From Rhodoferax sp. (GTDB lineage Bacteria > Pseudomonadota > Gammaproteobacteria > Burkholderiales > Burkholderiaceae_C): a stretch of 64,000 nt of DNA. Of this stretch, positions 35,423-44,556 are shown piece after piece. The position numbers and the translations under genes were made by a program. The stretch is taken from assembly GCA_031291305.1 (NCBI GenBank), contig JARLJH010000020.1:62001-126000 (forward strand), in the 5' to 3' direction. The notes beneath the pieces are model-generated. The model made no database searches and had not been told where the DNA came from. It saw only the letters and a program-made list of their open reading frames with translations. The stretch's first letter is position 1. Each line of letters opens with the position of its first letter.

Positions 35423-36832
35423 ATGTCTGCTGTACTTTCTGCTCTTCACGACGACCAGGTCCCCGACCGCCAGGTGGCGCAGCTGCGCATTCCACCGCAT
35501 TCGATTGAGGCCGAATCCAGTGTGCTCGGCGGCTTGTTGCTGGATAACGCGGCCTGGGACCGGGTGAGCGATGTGCTCACCGAGCAAGATTTTTACCGTT
35601 ACGAGCACCGCGCGGTGTTCGCGTCCATGAGCGTGCTGATCAATGCCTCCAAACCGGCTGATGTCATCACGGTTTATGAGCAGTTGCAAAGTTCGGGCAA
35701 GGCAGAGGAAATTGGCGGCTTGAGCTACCTCAATGCTCTGGCGCAGTACGTGCCCAGCGCTGGCAATATTCGTCGCTACGCTGAGATCGTGCGTGACCGT
35801 TCGATCTTGCGCAAGCTGGTTTCCACCAGCGAGGAAATATCCGCCAACGCTTTCAATCCCAAGGGGCGCCCGGTGGCTTCGATTCTGGACGAGGCCGAGC
35901 AAAAGATTTTCAACATTGGCGAGGAGGGTGCCCGCACCAAGCAGGGCTTCCAGACCATGGACACGCTGGTGGTAGACCTGCTCGACCGCGTGCAGGAAAT
36001 GGCCGACAACCCCAATGACGTGACGGGGGTGCCCACTGGCTTTTTTGACCTGGACCGCATGACGGCAGGGCTGCAAGGTGGTGACCTGGTGGTGCTGGCA
36101 GCCCGGCCATCGATGGGTAAGACCGCCTTGGCCATCAACATTGCCGAGCATGTGGCGTTGAACGAAGGTTTGCCGGTGGCGGTTTTTTCCATGGAAATGG
36201 GTGCGGCGCAGCTGGCCGTGCGTATCGTCGGCTCGATTGGCCGCATTGACCAAGGCCATTTGCGTACCGGCAAGCTCACTGATGACGAATGGCCACGTCT
36301 GACGGAAGCCATTGAAAAGCTGCGCACCATTTCGTTGCATATCGATGAAACCGCTGGTCTTACCTCCAGCGAATTGCGTGCCAATGCGCGCCGATTGGCA
36401 CGCCAGTGTGGCCAGTTGGGGTTGATCGTGGTGGACTATTTACAGTTGATGAGTGGCTCCAACGGCAGCGATGGTGAAAACCGGGCTACCGAGTTGGGCG
36501 AAATTTCCCGTGGTTTGAAAATGCTGGCCAAGGAGCTCAAATGTCCGCTGATTGCCCTGTCGCAGCTGAATCGGAGCGTGGAGCAGCGCCCTGACAAGCG
36601 GCCCATGATGAGTGACTTGCGCGAGTCGGGCGCCATCGAACAGGACGCCGACATCATCATGTTCATTTATCGCGACGAGTACTACACCAAAGATGCCTGC
36701 AAGGAACCTGGCGTGGCTGAGGTGATCATCGCCAAGCAACGCAATGGCCCAACCGGAACCGTCAAACTGGCGTTCCTGAACAGGATCACCAAGTTTGAAT
36801 CTTTGGCGTCTGGTGCGAGCGGCGACTTCTAA
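35423..36832 (+). CDS. dnaB: Replicative DNA helicase DnaB
   Basis: A 469-residue hexameric helicase. The N-terminal domain (PPHSIEAESSVLGGLLLDNAAWDRVSDVL) is followed by a linker and the RecA-like motor, with Walker A AARPSMGKTALAINIAEH near residue 230, Walker B LIVVDYLQLM and the arginine finger region RESGAIEQDADIIMFIYRDEYY. It unwinds DNA ahead of the replication fork. It sits in its common place after rplI but has its own leader and ends against a repeat. Confidence 0.97.
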   Translation: MSAVLSALHDDQVPDRQVAQLRIPPHSIEAESSVLGGLLLDNAAWDRVSDVLTEQDFYRYEHRAVFASMSVLINASKPADVITVYEQLQSSGKAEEIGGLSYLNALAQYVPSAGNIRRYAEIVRDRSILRKLVSTSEEISANAFNPKGRPVASILDEAEQKIFNIGEEGARTKQGFQTMDTLVVDLLDRVQEMADNPNDVTGVPTGFFDLDRMTAGLQGGDLVVLAARPSMGKTALAINIAEHVALNEGLPVAVFSMEMGAAQLAVRIVGSIGRIDQGHLRTGKLTDDEWPRLTEAIEKLRTISLHIDETAGLTSSELRANARRLARQCGQLGLIVVDYLQLMSGSNGSDGENRATELGEISRGLKMLAKELKCPLIALSQLNRSVEQRPDKRPMMSDLRESGAIEQDADIIMFIYRDEYYTKDACKEPGVAEVIIAKQRNGPTGTVKLAFLNRITKFESLASGASGDF

Positions 36833-36869
36833 GAACCGAAGCTCATTATTTGATGTAACAATAAAATAG

Positions 36870-36902
36870 GCTGCTAGCCCTTATATCAAAAGGGCTAGCA
36901 GC
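36870..36902. repeat. Dispersed GCTAGCCC-type repeat, perfect hairpin copy
   Basis: GCTGCTAGCCCTT and AAGGGCTAGCAGC are exact 13 bp inverted arms around a 7-base loop. It lies between the convergent dnaB and phoH genes and may stop transcription from both sides. Confidence 0.8.
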
Positions 36903-36910
36903 TATAGATA

Positions 36911-38608
36911 TTAAAGCACTTCGCTGGCAAAGTCAGCGAGTCTTGAGCGCTCACCGCGTGCCAGCGTGATGTGGCCGCTGTGTTGCCAACCCTTGAACTT
37001 ATCGACGACGTAGGTTAGGCCTGATGAGCCTTCGGTCAGGTAGGGCGTATCAATCTGCGCAATATTGCCCATGCAGATGATTTTGGTGCCTGGTCCGGCG
37101 CGGGTAATCAGAGTTTTCATCTGCTTGGGAGTCAGGTTTTGTGCCTCGTCGATGATCAGGTATTTGTTCATGAAGGTGCGGCCGCGCATGAAATTCATGC
37201 TCTTGATCTTGATGCGGCTGCGGATCAACTCGTTGGTGGCGGCGCGGCCCCACTCACCGGCGGCGGTGTCGGTTTTGCCCAGCACTTCCAGGTTGTCGTC
37301 AAGTGCGCCCATCCACGGGCCCATTTTTTCTTCTTCGGTGCCAGGCAGGAAACCAATGTCTTCACCCACACTGACCGTGGCGCGGGTGACGATGATCTCG
37401 GTGTAGCGACGCTCGTCAAGCACCTGCGTCAGGCCGGAGGCCAGCGCCATCAAGGTTTTGCCAGTACCGGCGGTACCGGTGAGCGTGACAAAGTCCACCT
37501 CCGGGTCCATCAGCAGGTTCATGGCAAAGTTTTGCTCACGGTTGCGGGTGGTGATGCCCCACACCGCGTTCTTCAAGTGCGTGAAGTCGCGCAAGGTTTT
37601 GAACACCGCCACCTTGCCTCGGATTTCGGTCACTTTGGCATACAGACTGGGCTCACCCGGTGCTTCAAAATAAACGAACTGGTTGACCACCAGTTGCGGC
37701 ACGACCGGGCCGCTGACGCGGTAAAAAGTGTGCGCGCCTTGTTGCCAGCTTTCGACAGATTTGCCGTGAGTGATCCAAAAATCTGCTGGAAGAGCGTAGG
37801 CACCGGAGTACAACAGGTCGCCATCTTCCAGCGTTTTGTCATTCTGGTAGTCGTCGGTGGACAGGCCCAGGGCCCGGGCTTTGACGCGCATGTTGATGTC
37901 CTTGGACACCAGCACGACCTCTCGCGGCGCGTGCTGTTGCCGTAGGGCTTCCACCACACCCAGGATCTGGTTGTCGGCTTTGCCCTGGGGCAGGCTCAAA
38001 GGCAGGTCGTAATGCAACAGCTGGGTTTGGAAGAACAGGCGACCACGTGCCTCAAGATGACCTGTGGAGTCCAGTGGCAGACCCTTGGTGATGTCGGCAC
38101 CTTGGTGCTCGGCCAGAGCGTCCAGCGAACGGCTGGTTTGACGCCCATTGCGGGCGACTTCGGTCATGCCTTTCTTGTGGGCATCCAGTTCTTCGAGCAC
38201 GATCATTGGCAGGAAGATGTCATGTTCTTCAAAGCGGAACAGACAAGTCGGGTCGTGCAGCAACACATTGGTATCGAGCACAAACAGGCGCTTGGGGCCC
38301 TCAAGCCGCTTGGCTTTGGGCTTGGTTCGCGCTGCGGGTTTGGTTGCAGTGGCTGTCCGTTCTGCCTGCGGTGTTGCAGCCTGGTTTTCTGCAGCTGGCA
38401 GTCGGTTCGGCTTGCTTGCCGGACCGCGACTGACCGGCACTGGCGCAGCGGGTTGTTGGTCGATGATGGAAGACGGGTTTGCAGCTTCGGCCGCGAGAGC
38501 TTCAGTGCGTTCAGCGGGCTTTACTCTAGGGCGTGATTTACCGGAGGTTTCATACTCTTGCAGGGGCAGCAAGGCGGCGCGTTTAGTGGGAGCGGAAGGC
38601 AAGGGCAT
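36911..38608 (-). CDS. PIN-PhoH ATPase (PhoH2-type, YlaK family)
   Basis: 565 residues. The Ala/Pro-rich first ~100 residues are probably disordered. A PIN nuclease-like domain follows (FVLDTNVLLHDPTCLFRFEEHDIFLPMIVLEELDAHKKG, about 108-250), then the PhoH ATPase with Walker A GTAGTGKTLMALA and Walker B FMNKYLIIDEAQNLTPKQMKTLITRAG. The PIN-PhoH fusion is the PhoH2 family, with RNA helicase and ribonuclease activity in studied members. The PIN acidic residues (D at LDTN, E at LEELD) are present. It is a single gene between two hairpins. Confidence 0.92.
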   Translation of the reverse strand: MPLPSAPTKRAALLPLQEYETSGKSRPRVKPAERTEALAAEAANPSSIIDQQPAAPVPVSRGPASKPNRLPAAENQAATPQAERTATATKPAARTKPKAKRLEGPKRLFVLDTNVLLHDPTCLFRFEEHDIFLPMIVLEELDAHKKGMTEVARNGRQTSRSLDALAEHQGADITKGLPLDSTGHLEARGRLFFQTQLLHYDLPLSLPQGKADNQILGVVEALRQQHAPREVVLVSKDINMRVKARALGLSTDDYQNDKTLEDGDLLYSGAYALPADFWITHGKSVESWQQGAHTFYRVSGPVVPQLVVNQFVYFEAPGEPSLYAKVTEIRGKVAVFKTLRDFTHLKNAVWGITTRNREQNFAMNLLMDPEVDFVTLTGTAGTGKTLMALASGLTQVLDERRYTEIIVTRATVSVGEDIGFLPGTEEEKMGPWMGALDDNLEVLGKTDTAAGEWGRAATNELIRSRIKIKSMNFMRGRTFMNKYLIIDEAQNLTPKQMKTLITRAGPGTKIICMGNIAQIDTPYLTEGSSGLTYVVDKFKGWQHSGHITLARGERSRLADFASEVL

Positions 38609-38647
38609 GAAAACTCTCGAAGTGTGAGGATGGAGTGCTTTAATAAC

Positions 38648-38681
38648 GAAACAGCCGCCATGTCACCAGGGCGGCTGTTTC
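38648..38681 (-). terminator. Terminator between bcp and phoH
   Basis: GAAACAGCCGCC and GGCGGCTGTTTC are perfect 12 bp arms with a 10-base loop. Read leftward it ends in TTTCGTTATT. It probably ends the bcp transcript. Confidence 0.8.
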
Positions 38682-38795
38682 AAAAGAGTCGGTTGGAACT
38701 GTCAACAACATGCAAATGATTATGCACGACCTGTTTGACGATGATGAGCGTGTTGTCTTTGTCGGCTCGTACTTTTCGGGATCAGCCCTGAGTCC

Positions 38796-39281
38796 TCAAG
38801 CCGCAACAGGGATATTTCTCAGTGACTTCACGGCTTCCAGCACCTCGTCCACATGGCCTGGGACTTTCAGACCGCGCCATTCTTCCTTCAGGCAGCCGTC
38901 TGTGCCGATCAGGAAGGTGCTGCGTTCAATGCCTTTGACTTTTTTGCCGTACATGATCTTGTTCTTGACCACGCCAAACATGTGGCACATTTTTTCTTCA
39001 GTGTCGGCGATAAGTTCAAAGGGCAATTCGAGCTTTTGCTTGAATTCGTCGTGTGATTTCATGTTGTCGCGTGATACGCCAAAAACCGTGGCGCCCGCTT
39101 TGACAAAGTCCTTGTACTGGTCCCGAAACTGCATGGCTTCGGTGGTGCAGCCTGGTGTGTTGTCTTTAGGGTAAAAGTACAAAACAACGATATGGCCGAG
39201 GTGGGAAGTGTTGGTGACCCGGATACCGCCTGTAGCGTTGGATTCGAATTCGGGAATAGGTTTATTGACAACAATCGCCAT
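38796..39281 (-). CDS. bcp: Peroxiredoxin, Bcp/PrxQ family, atypical resolving cysteine
   Basis: 161 residues. The peroxidatic Cys45 lies in DNTPGCTTEAMQFRD; family members commonly have Cys five residues on (CTxEAC), but here it is Met50. The remaining cysteines, at about 99 (EEKMCHMF) and 130 (TDGCLKE), might resolve the sulfenic acid instead. The protein reduces hydroperoxides using thioredoxin-type donors. It starts at ATG 39281. A terminator follows its stop at some distance. Confidence 0.92.
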   Translation of the reverse strand: MAIVVNKPIPEFESNATGGIRVTNTSHLGHIVVLYFYPKDNTPGCTTEAMQFRDQYKDFVKAGATVFGVSRDNMKSHDEFKQKLELPFELIADTEEKMCHMFGVVKNKIMYGKKVKGIERSTFLIGTDGCLKEEWRGLKVPGHVDEVLEAVKSLRNIPVAA

Positions 39282-39382
39282 GGTTCTTCAGTCTCGTGTG
39301 ACAGGATGCGTCGGTCTCTCAAGTCGTGGACACTATCCTTTTTTTGTAGCGCTACTGCGCCCTCGACTACCAACTGGCTATT

Positions 39383-39751
39383 TTAACGCATTAGCAGGGC
39401 TACAGCCACGTGGCGACCCTCAGCAGCGAGAATGTTGTACGTCCGGCAAGCAGCTTGGGTATCCATGGTTTCCATGCCAATTTGCTGCTGGATCAATGTC
39501 TGTGTGAGCGCTGGGCTGACAAAACGCAGCCGTTCGCCACTGCCGAAGATCACCAGTTCGGTCTGCAACCGCGCCAATTGGTCGAAATGGCGGACCGTCA
39601 GATCGGCAAAACTCTCGCAGCCCCAGTCAATGCGTTCACCGCGTGAACTGAGGATGACGCTGTGTGTGATCTTTTCGTTGGCCACCTGCACCCAGCCGGG
39701 GCCGTAGCCGTAGATCGACTGGGCGTTGATCTTGTCGGGGTGTATTTTCAT
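39383..39751 (-). CDS. Mth938-like/DUF498 domain protein
   Basis: 122 residues from the ATG at 39751 (MKIHPDKINAQSIYGYGPGWVQV). The fold is seen in VILSSRGERIDWGCESFADLTVRHFDQLARLQTELVIFGSGERLRFVSPALTQTLIQQQIGMETMDTQAACRTYNILAAEGR, characteristic of the Mth938/NDUFAF3 family. The bacterial function is not settled; the mitochondrial relative assists complex I assembly. The upstream extension to 39799 is low complexity and probably not translated. It is divergent from alaA. Confidence 0.88.
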   Translation of the reverse strand: MKIHPDKINAQSIYGYGPGWVQVANEKITHSVILSSRGERIDWGCESFADLTVRHFDQLARLQTELVIFGSGERLRFVSPALTQTLIQQQIGMETMDTQAACRTYNILAAEGRHVAVALLMR

Positions 39752-39878
39752 GGGTTTTTTGGGGGGTGGGGTGGCGTCTAACGGGGCGAGGGCGCCCAAT
39801 GCCAGTTGTGCGCAGGTGGTCGGTAACTTGTGGTCAAATTATAGGTTTCGCCCGTGCGCTGCCACTCTTGGAGGGATT

Positions 39879-41105
39879 TTGAAAACCATACGCAAATCTG
39901 CCAAACTAGCCAATGTGCTCTACGATATTCGCGGCCCGATCATGGATGCTGCGCGTCAGATGGAGGACGAGGGCCAGAAGATCATCAAGCTCAATCTGGG
40001 CAATCTGGCGGTGTTTGGTTTTGATGCGCCCGAAGAGATTCAGCAGGACATGATCCGCAACCTGCCGAATTCGGCGGGCTATTCGGACAGCAAGGGTATT
40101 TTTGCCGCACGCAAGGCGGTGATGCACGAAACGCAAAAGCAAGGCATCACGGGCGTCACACTGGACGACATCTACCTCGGCAATGGGGCCAGTGAACTGA
40201 TCACCATGGCTACGAATGCGTTGCTGGATGACGGCGACGAACTGCTGCTGCCCATGCCCGATTACCCGCTTTGGACGGCTTCCACCAGTCTGTCAGGCGG
40301 TACGCCGGTGCACTACCTGTGTGACGAGGCCAACGGCTGGATGCCCGACTTGGCCGACATTCGTGCCAAGATCACGCCCCGTACCAAAGGCATTGTGGTC
40401 ATCAATCCCAACAATCCCACCGGCGTGCTTTACACCGAAGAGTTGCTCATGGGCATCATCGCCGTTGCCCGTGAACACGGGCTGGTGATTCTGGCTGACG
40501 AAGTTTATGACAAGGTGCTTTACGACGGTGTCAAACACACCGCGCTGGCCAGTCTGTCCACTGATGTGCTGACCCTGACATTCAATTCGCTGTCCAAGAG
40601 TTACCGCTCGTGTGGTTACCGGGCTGGCTGGATGGTGGTGTCGGGCGACAAGAAGTCCGCCAGCGACTACATCGAGGGCTTGACCATGCTCTCCAACATG
40701 AAACTGTGCTCCAACGTCCCCGGTCAGTGGGCCATCCAGACCGCACTCGGTGGTTATCAAAGCATCAACGACTTGGTGTGTGAGGGCGGGCGCCTGCGTC
40801 GTCAGCGTGACTTGGCCTACGAGCTGATCACTGCCATCCCAGGTGTGACTTGCGTCAAGCCAGAGGCGGCTCTGTACATGTTCCCCAAGCTGGACCCGAC
40901 GCTATACCCCATCACTGACGACCGCCAGTTTTTTCTGGAACTGCTGCGTGAAACGCGGGTGATGCTGGTGCAGGGCACGGGCTTCAACTGGCAGCAACCA
41001 GACCATTTCCGCATTGTGTTTTTGCCGCACGAGGATGATTTGCGCGAGGCCATTGCCCGCATCGCCAGGTTTCTGGAAGGCTACCGCAAGCGGCGCAGCA
41101 ACTGA
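39879..41105 (+). CDS. alaA: Glutamate-pyruvate aminotransferase AlaA-type (class I PLP)
   Basis: 408 residues from the TTG at 39879, chosen because GGAGGG lies just before it and the product begins MKTIRKSAKLANVLYDIRGPIMDAARQME, as in AlaA proteins. The pyridoxal lysine is in LTFNSLSKSYRSCGYRAGWMV (near residue 240); NPNNPTGVLY and ILADEVYDKVLYDG are the other class I motifs. It makes alanine from pyruvate and glutamate. The longer frame to 39726 overlaps the divergent gene and is unlikely. It precedes hom and thrC after a repeat-filled gap. Confidence 0.92.
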   Translation: MKTIRKSAKLANVLYDIRGPIMDAARQMEDEGQKIIKLNLGNLAVFGFDAPEEIQQDMIRNLPNSAGYSDSKGIFAARKAVMHETQKQGITGVTLDDIYLGNGASELITMATNALLDDGDELLLPMPDYPLWTASTSLSGGTPVHYLCDEANGWMPDLADIRAKITPRTKGIVVINPNNPTGVLYTEELLMGIIAVAREHGLVILADEVYDKVLYDGVKHTALASLSTDVLTLTFNSLSKSYRSCGYRAGWMVVSGDKKSASDYIEGLTMLSNMKLCSNVPGQWAIQTALGGYQSINDLVCEGGRLRRQRDLAYELITAIPGVTCVKPEAALYMFPKLDPTLYPITDDRQFFLELLRETRVMLVQGTGFNWQQPDHFRIVFLPHEDDLREAIARIARFLEGYRKRRSN

Positions 41106-41111
41106 ATAACT

Positions 41112-41178
41112 CTGATTTTGAGAGCTACTGACGCTTATTTAACAAGGGCTAGAGGCCAATTTAATCTATAACTTTTTA
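41112..41178 (+). repeat. Dispersed GCTAGCCC-type repeat copy
   Basis: TCTGATTTTGAGAGCTACTG, then ACGCTTATTTAACAAGGGCT and AGAGGCCAATTTAATC. This copy is among the clearest for the orientation consensus of the family. It occupies nearly all of the alaA-hom gap. Confidence 0.75.
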
Positions 41179-41184
41179 ATAACT

Positions 41185-42534
41185 ATGAAACCTATTCAAG
41201 TTGGTCTGCTCGGTATTGGTGTGGTGGGCTCGGGCACGTTCAATGTGCTGCAGCGCAACCAGGAAGAAATCAAACGCCGCGCCGGGCGTGGCATTGAAAT
41301 CACCATGGTGGCTGATCTGAATGTGGCGCGTGCCCAGGAACTGGTCGGTCCCGGTGTGACCGTGGTGAATGATGCCCGTGCGGTGATTGCCAACCCTGAC
41401 ATTGACATCGTCATTGAGCTGATCGGCGGCTACGGCATTGCCAAAACGCTGGTGCTCGAAGCCATTGCCGCTGGTAAGCACGTAGTCACTGCCAACAAAG
41501 CGTTGCTGGCCGTCCATGGCACCGAGATTTTCGCTGCTGCCTCCGCCAAGGGCGTGATGGTGGCGTTTGAAGCTGCGGTGGCAGGTGGCATCCCGATCAT
41601 CAAGGCGCTGCGCGAAGGCCTTACCGCCAACCGTATTCAGTGGATTGCCGGCATCATCAACGGCACCACCAACTTCATCCTGAGCGAAATGCGCGACAAG
41701 GGCCTGGATTTTGCGGTGGTGCTCAAAGAAGCACAACGCCTGGGCTACGCCGAAGCCGACCCAACCTTTGACATCGAAGGCGTGGACGCGGCGCACAAGG
41801 CCACCTTGATGAGTGCCATCGCCTTTGGCATTCCGGTGCAATTCGACAAGGCGTATATCGAAGGCATCACCAAACTCGGTGCTGCCGACATCAAATACGC
41901 CGAACAACTCGGCTACCGCATCAAGTTGCTGGGGATCACCAAGCGCCGCTTTGGCAATGCCGCCCAAGGCACGTCGGACGGTATTGAGCTGCGTGTGCAC
42001 CCCTGCCTAGTGCCTGCCAAACGCCTGATTGCCAATGTGGAAGGTGCCATGAACGCCGTGGTGGTCAATGGCGACGCGGTGGGCAACACGCTGTATTACG
42101 GCAAAGGTGCCGGTAGTGAGCCCACCGCCAGTGCCGTGATTGCCGATCTGGTGGATATCACCCGGCTGGAGTCCGCAGACCCCTTGCATCGCGTGCCACA
42201 TTTGGCCTTCCAGCCCAACGCCATGAGCGATCTGGCCGTGCTGCCCATGAGCGAAGTCGTCACCAGCTACTACCTGCGCCTGCGCGTGGCAGATGAAACT
42301 GGTGTGCTAGCCAAGGTCACCGGCATCCTGGCCGAATCCGGCATCAGCATTGATGCGGTGTTGCAGCGCGAAGCCGACGAGGTGGCTGGCAACTCCGGTG
42401 TGCCACAAACCGATGTGATCATCTTGACGCACGACTGCCAAGAAGCCAAGATGAACACGGCTATCGTCCACATGCAGGCTCTGCCCAGCGTGCTGGAACC
42501 GATCACCCGCATTCGCAAGGAGGAACTCGCCTGA
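41185..42534 (+). CDS. hom: Homoserine dehydrogenase
   Basis: 449 residues. The NAD(P) motif is GLLGIGVVGSGTFNVL (7-22), the substrate region is TANKALLAVHG and AGIINGTTNFILSEM, and the catalytic Lys/Asp region includes EADPTFDIEGVDAAHK. A C-terminal ACT domain (about 360-449; LRLRVADETGVLAKVTGILAESGISIDAVLQ) should give feedback control by threonine. It reduces aspartate semialdehyde to homoserine. Its stop overlaps the thrC start (TGATG). Confidence 0.96.
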   Translation: MKPIQVGLLGIGVVGSGTFNVLQRNQEEIKRRAGRGIEITMVADLNVARAQELVGPGVTVVNDARAVIANPDIDIVIELIGGYGIAKTLVLEAIAAGKHVVTANKALLAVHGTEIFAAASAKGVMVAFEAAVAGGIPIIKALREGLTANRIQWIAGIINGTTNFILSEMRDKGLDFAVVLKEAQRLGYAEADPTFDIEGVDAAHKATLMSAIAFGIPVQFDKAYIEGITKLGAADIKYAEQLGYRIKLLGITKRRFGNAAQGTSDGIELRVHPCLVPAKRLIANVEGAMNAVVVNGDAVGNTLYYGKGAGSEPTASAVIADLVDITRLESADPLHRVPHLAFQPNAMSDLAVLPMSEVVTSYYLRLRVADETGVLAKVTGILAESGISIDAVLQREADEVAGNSGVPQTDVIILTHDCQEAKMNTAIVHMQALPSVLEPITRIRKEELA

Positions 42535-43961
42535 TGAAATACATCTCCACCCGCGGCGACCATAGCCCCAAACACTTTTGCGACATCTTGCTCGAAGGCC
42601 TCGCGCCCGATGGCGGCCTGTATCTGCCAGAGTCTTACCCGCATGTGGATGACGCCACCCTGAGCCGTTGGCGTGATATTTATCACAAGCAAGGCTACGC
42701 CGAGCTGGCGTTCGAGATTCTGTCGCTCTACATCGACGACATTCCTGCTGCGGATATGAAAGCGCTGTGCGCCAAGACCTACACCGCCGAGGTCTTTGGC
42801 ACCGGCGAGATCGTGCCGCTGCGCCATCTGGAAAACAACATCTGGCTTGAAGCCCTGTCCAACGGCCCGACGCTGGCCTTCAAAGACATGGCCATGCAGT
42901 TGCTGGGCAACCTGTTCGAGTACGAGCTGGCCCGTCGAGGTGAAGAACTCAACATTCTGGGCGCCACCAGCGGCGACACCGGCAGCGCCGCCGAATACGC
43001 CATGCGCGGCAAAAAGGGCGTGCGGGTTTTCATGACCAGCCCCTATGGCCGCATGAGCCCGTTCCAGCAGGCGCAAATGTTCAGCCTGATGGACGACAAC
43101 ATTTTCAACATCGCGGTGGACGGCGTGTTTGACGATTGCCAGGACATGGTCAAAGCCGTCAGTAACGACCTGGATTTCAAGCGCCAGTACAAGATTGGTA
43201 CCGTCAACTCCATCAACTGGGCGCGTCTGCTGGCGCAGGTGGTGTATTACTTTGCCGGGTACTTCCAGGCCACCGAAACCAATGTGGAGAAGGTCAGTTT
43301 CACCGTGCCCAGTGGCAACTTTGGCAACATCTGCGCTGGCCACGTGGCGCGCATGATGGGGCTGCCGGTGGCCAAGCTGGTGGTTGCCACCAACGAAAAC
43401 GATGTGCTTGACGAGTTTTTCAAAACCGGTGTCTACCGCGTGCGCGTCAGTGCCGACACGCACGAGACCTCCAGCCCGTCGATGGACATCTCCAAAGCCA
43501 GCAACTTCGAGCGTTTTATTTTTGACTTACTGGGTCGCGACGGTGCGCGCGTCAAGTCACTGTTTGGCGACGCACTGGCACGCAGCGGCCAGTTTGACTT
43601 GAGCCAGCACCCGGCTTTCAATGACTGCCGCATGCGCTACGGCTTTGAGAGCGGTAAAAGCACGCACAGCGATCGCCTGGCTACCATCAAGGACACCTTT
43701 GAGCGCAAGGGCATGATGATCGACACGCACACCGCAGATGGTGTCAAAGTGGCGCGTGAGTATTTGCAAGCCGGTGTGCCGATGATCGTGCTGGAAACCG
43801 CCTTGCCGATCAAGTTTGCCGAAACCATTGTGGAAGCCACTGGTCAGCAGCCTGATCGCCCTGCCAAATTTGTCGGCATCGAGGACTTGCCCAAACGCGT
43901 GACCCGCATGGCCGCTGATGCGCAGGCCATCAAGACCTTCATCGCTGAGCATTGTGTATGA
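42534..43961 (+). CDS. thrC: Threonine synthase
   Basis: 475 residues. MKYISTRGDHSPKHFCDILLEGLAPDGGLYLPESYP is the typical start. The PLP lysine is in GPTLAFKDMAMQLLG (near residue 116), and the phosphate-binding loop is LGATSGDTGSAAEYA. It converts O-phosphohomoserine to threonine. It is translationally coupled to hom. No thrB (homoserine kinase) is next to it; that step must be encoded elsewhere. Confidence 0.96.
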   Translation: MKYISTRGDHSPKHFCDILLEGLAPDGGLYLPESYPHVDDATLSRWRDIYHKQGYAELAFEILSLYIDDIPAADMKALCAKTYTAEVFGTGEIVPLRHLENNIWLEALSNGPTLAFKDMAMQLLGNLFEYELARRGEELNILGATSGDTGSAAEYAMRGKKGVRVFMTSPYGRMSPFQQAQMFSLMDDNIFNIAVDGVFDDCQDMVKAVSNDLDFKRQYKIGTVNSINWARLLAQVVYYFAGYFQATETNVEKVSFTVPSGNFGNICAGHVARMMGLPVAKLVVATNENDVLDEFFKTGVYRVRVSADTHETSSPSMDISKASNFERFIFDLLGRDGARVKSLFGDALARSGQFDLSQHPAFNDCRMRYGFESGKSTHSDRLATIKDTFERKGMMIDTHTADGVKVAREYLQAGVPMIVLETALPIKFAETIVEATGQQPDRPAKFVGIEDLPKRVTRMAADAQAIKTFIAEHCV

Positions 43962-44012
43962 AATTGGCCGCTAGCCCTTTTGCCATCTGCGTGAGCAGCT
44001 ATCAAGATAGAA
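43962..44012 (-). repeat. Dispersed GCTAGCCC-type repeat copy
   Basis: Plus strand: AAATTGGCCGCTAGCCCTTT, then TGCCATCTGCGTGAGCAGCT and ATCAAGATAG. In reverse it follows the consensus GATAGCTGCT...AAGGGCTAGCGGCCAATTT. It fills the thrC-mobB gap. Confidence 0.7.
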
Positions 44013-44022
44013 GATTGTTGCC

Positions 44023-44556
44023 ATGAAGGTTGTGGGCTTTGCCGGGTACTCCGGTTCTGGGAAGACGACGCTGGTGGAGCGCTTGATTCCCGAACTGCGC
44101 CGTCGTGGTCTGCGTGTGTCGGTGGTCAAACACGCTCGCGCTGGCTTCGACATGGATCGCCCCGGCAAAGACACGTTTCGCCACCGCGAAGCCGGTGCCT
44201 TTGAGGTGGTGGTCGCCTCCAATGCTCGACTGGCGCTACTGCGCGAGTTTGAGGTGGCGCAGGAGCTCTCGGTGCATCAGTTGATCGCCGAGCTGTATGA
44301 CGGCGTCGATTGGGTGTTGGTCGAGGGCTTTCGCGATGCGGACCTGCTCAAGATCGAGATATGGCGTGCCGCATCCGGCAAGCCCGCGCGTTACTCGGCT
44401 GACGACTTCATCGGTGCCATTGCCACCGACTCGCCTGACGCATTGCCCGTGCCCACGGGCCTGCCGGTGCTTGACCTGAATGACCCGCAGGCGGTGGCAG
44501 ATTGGCTGCTGTCTCAGGGCGAGCGCCTGACCTATAACCCGGAGCTGTACGCATGA
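44023..44556 (+). CDS. mobB: Molybdopterin-guanine dinucleotide biosynthesis protein MobB
   Basis: 177 residues, a P-loop protein: MKVVGFAGYSGSGKTTLVERLIPELRRRGLRVSVVKHARAGFDMDRPGKDTFRHREAGA. DWVLVEGFRDADLLKIEIWR follows. It is a GTP-binding adapter for attaching GMP to molybdopterin with MobA. Its stop overlaps the moeA start (ATGA). Confidence 0.94.
   Translation: MKVVGFAGYSGSGKTTLVERLIPELRRRGLRVSVVKHARAGFDMDRPGKDTFRHREAGAFEVVVASNARLALLREFEVAQELSVHQLIAELYDGVDWVLVEGFRDADLLKIEIWRAASGKPARYSADDFIGAIATDSPDALPVPTGLPVLDLNDPQAVADWLLSQGERLTYNPELYA

Noticed and set aside
39726..39878. N-terminal extension of alaA to 39726
   Set aside because: Overlaps the start of the divergent DUF498 gene and lies before the GGAGGG ribosome site and the family N-terminus.
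42270..43463. 397-residue leftward open frame opposite hom/thrC
   Set aside because: Shadow frame with low-complexity His/Gly/Val composition and no ribosome site.
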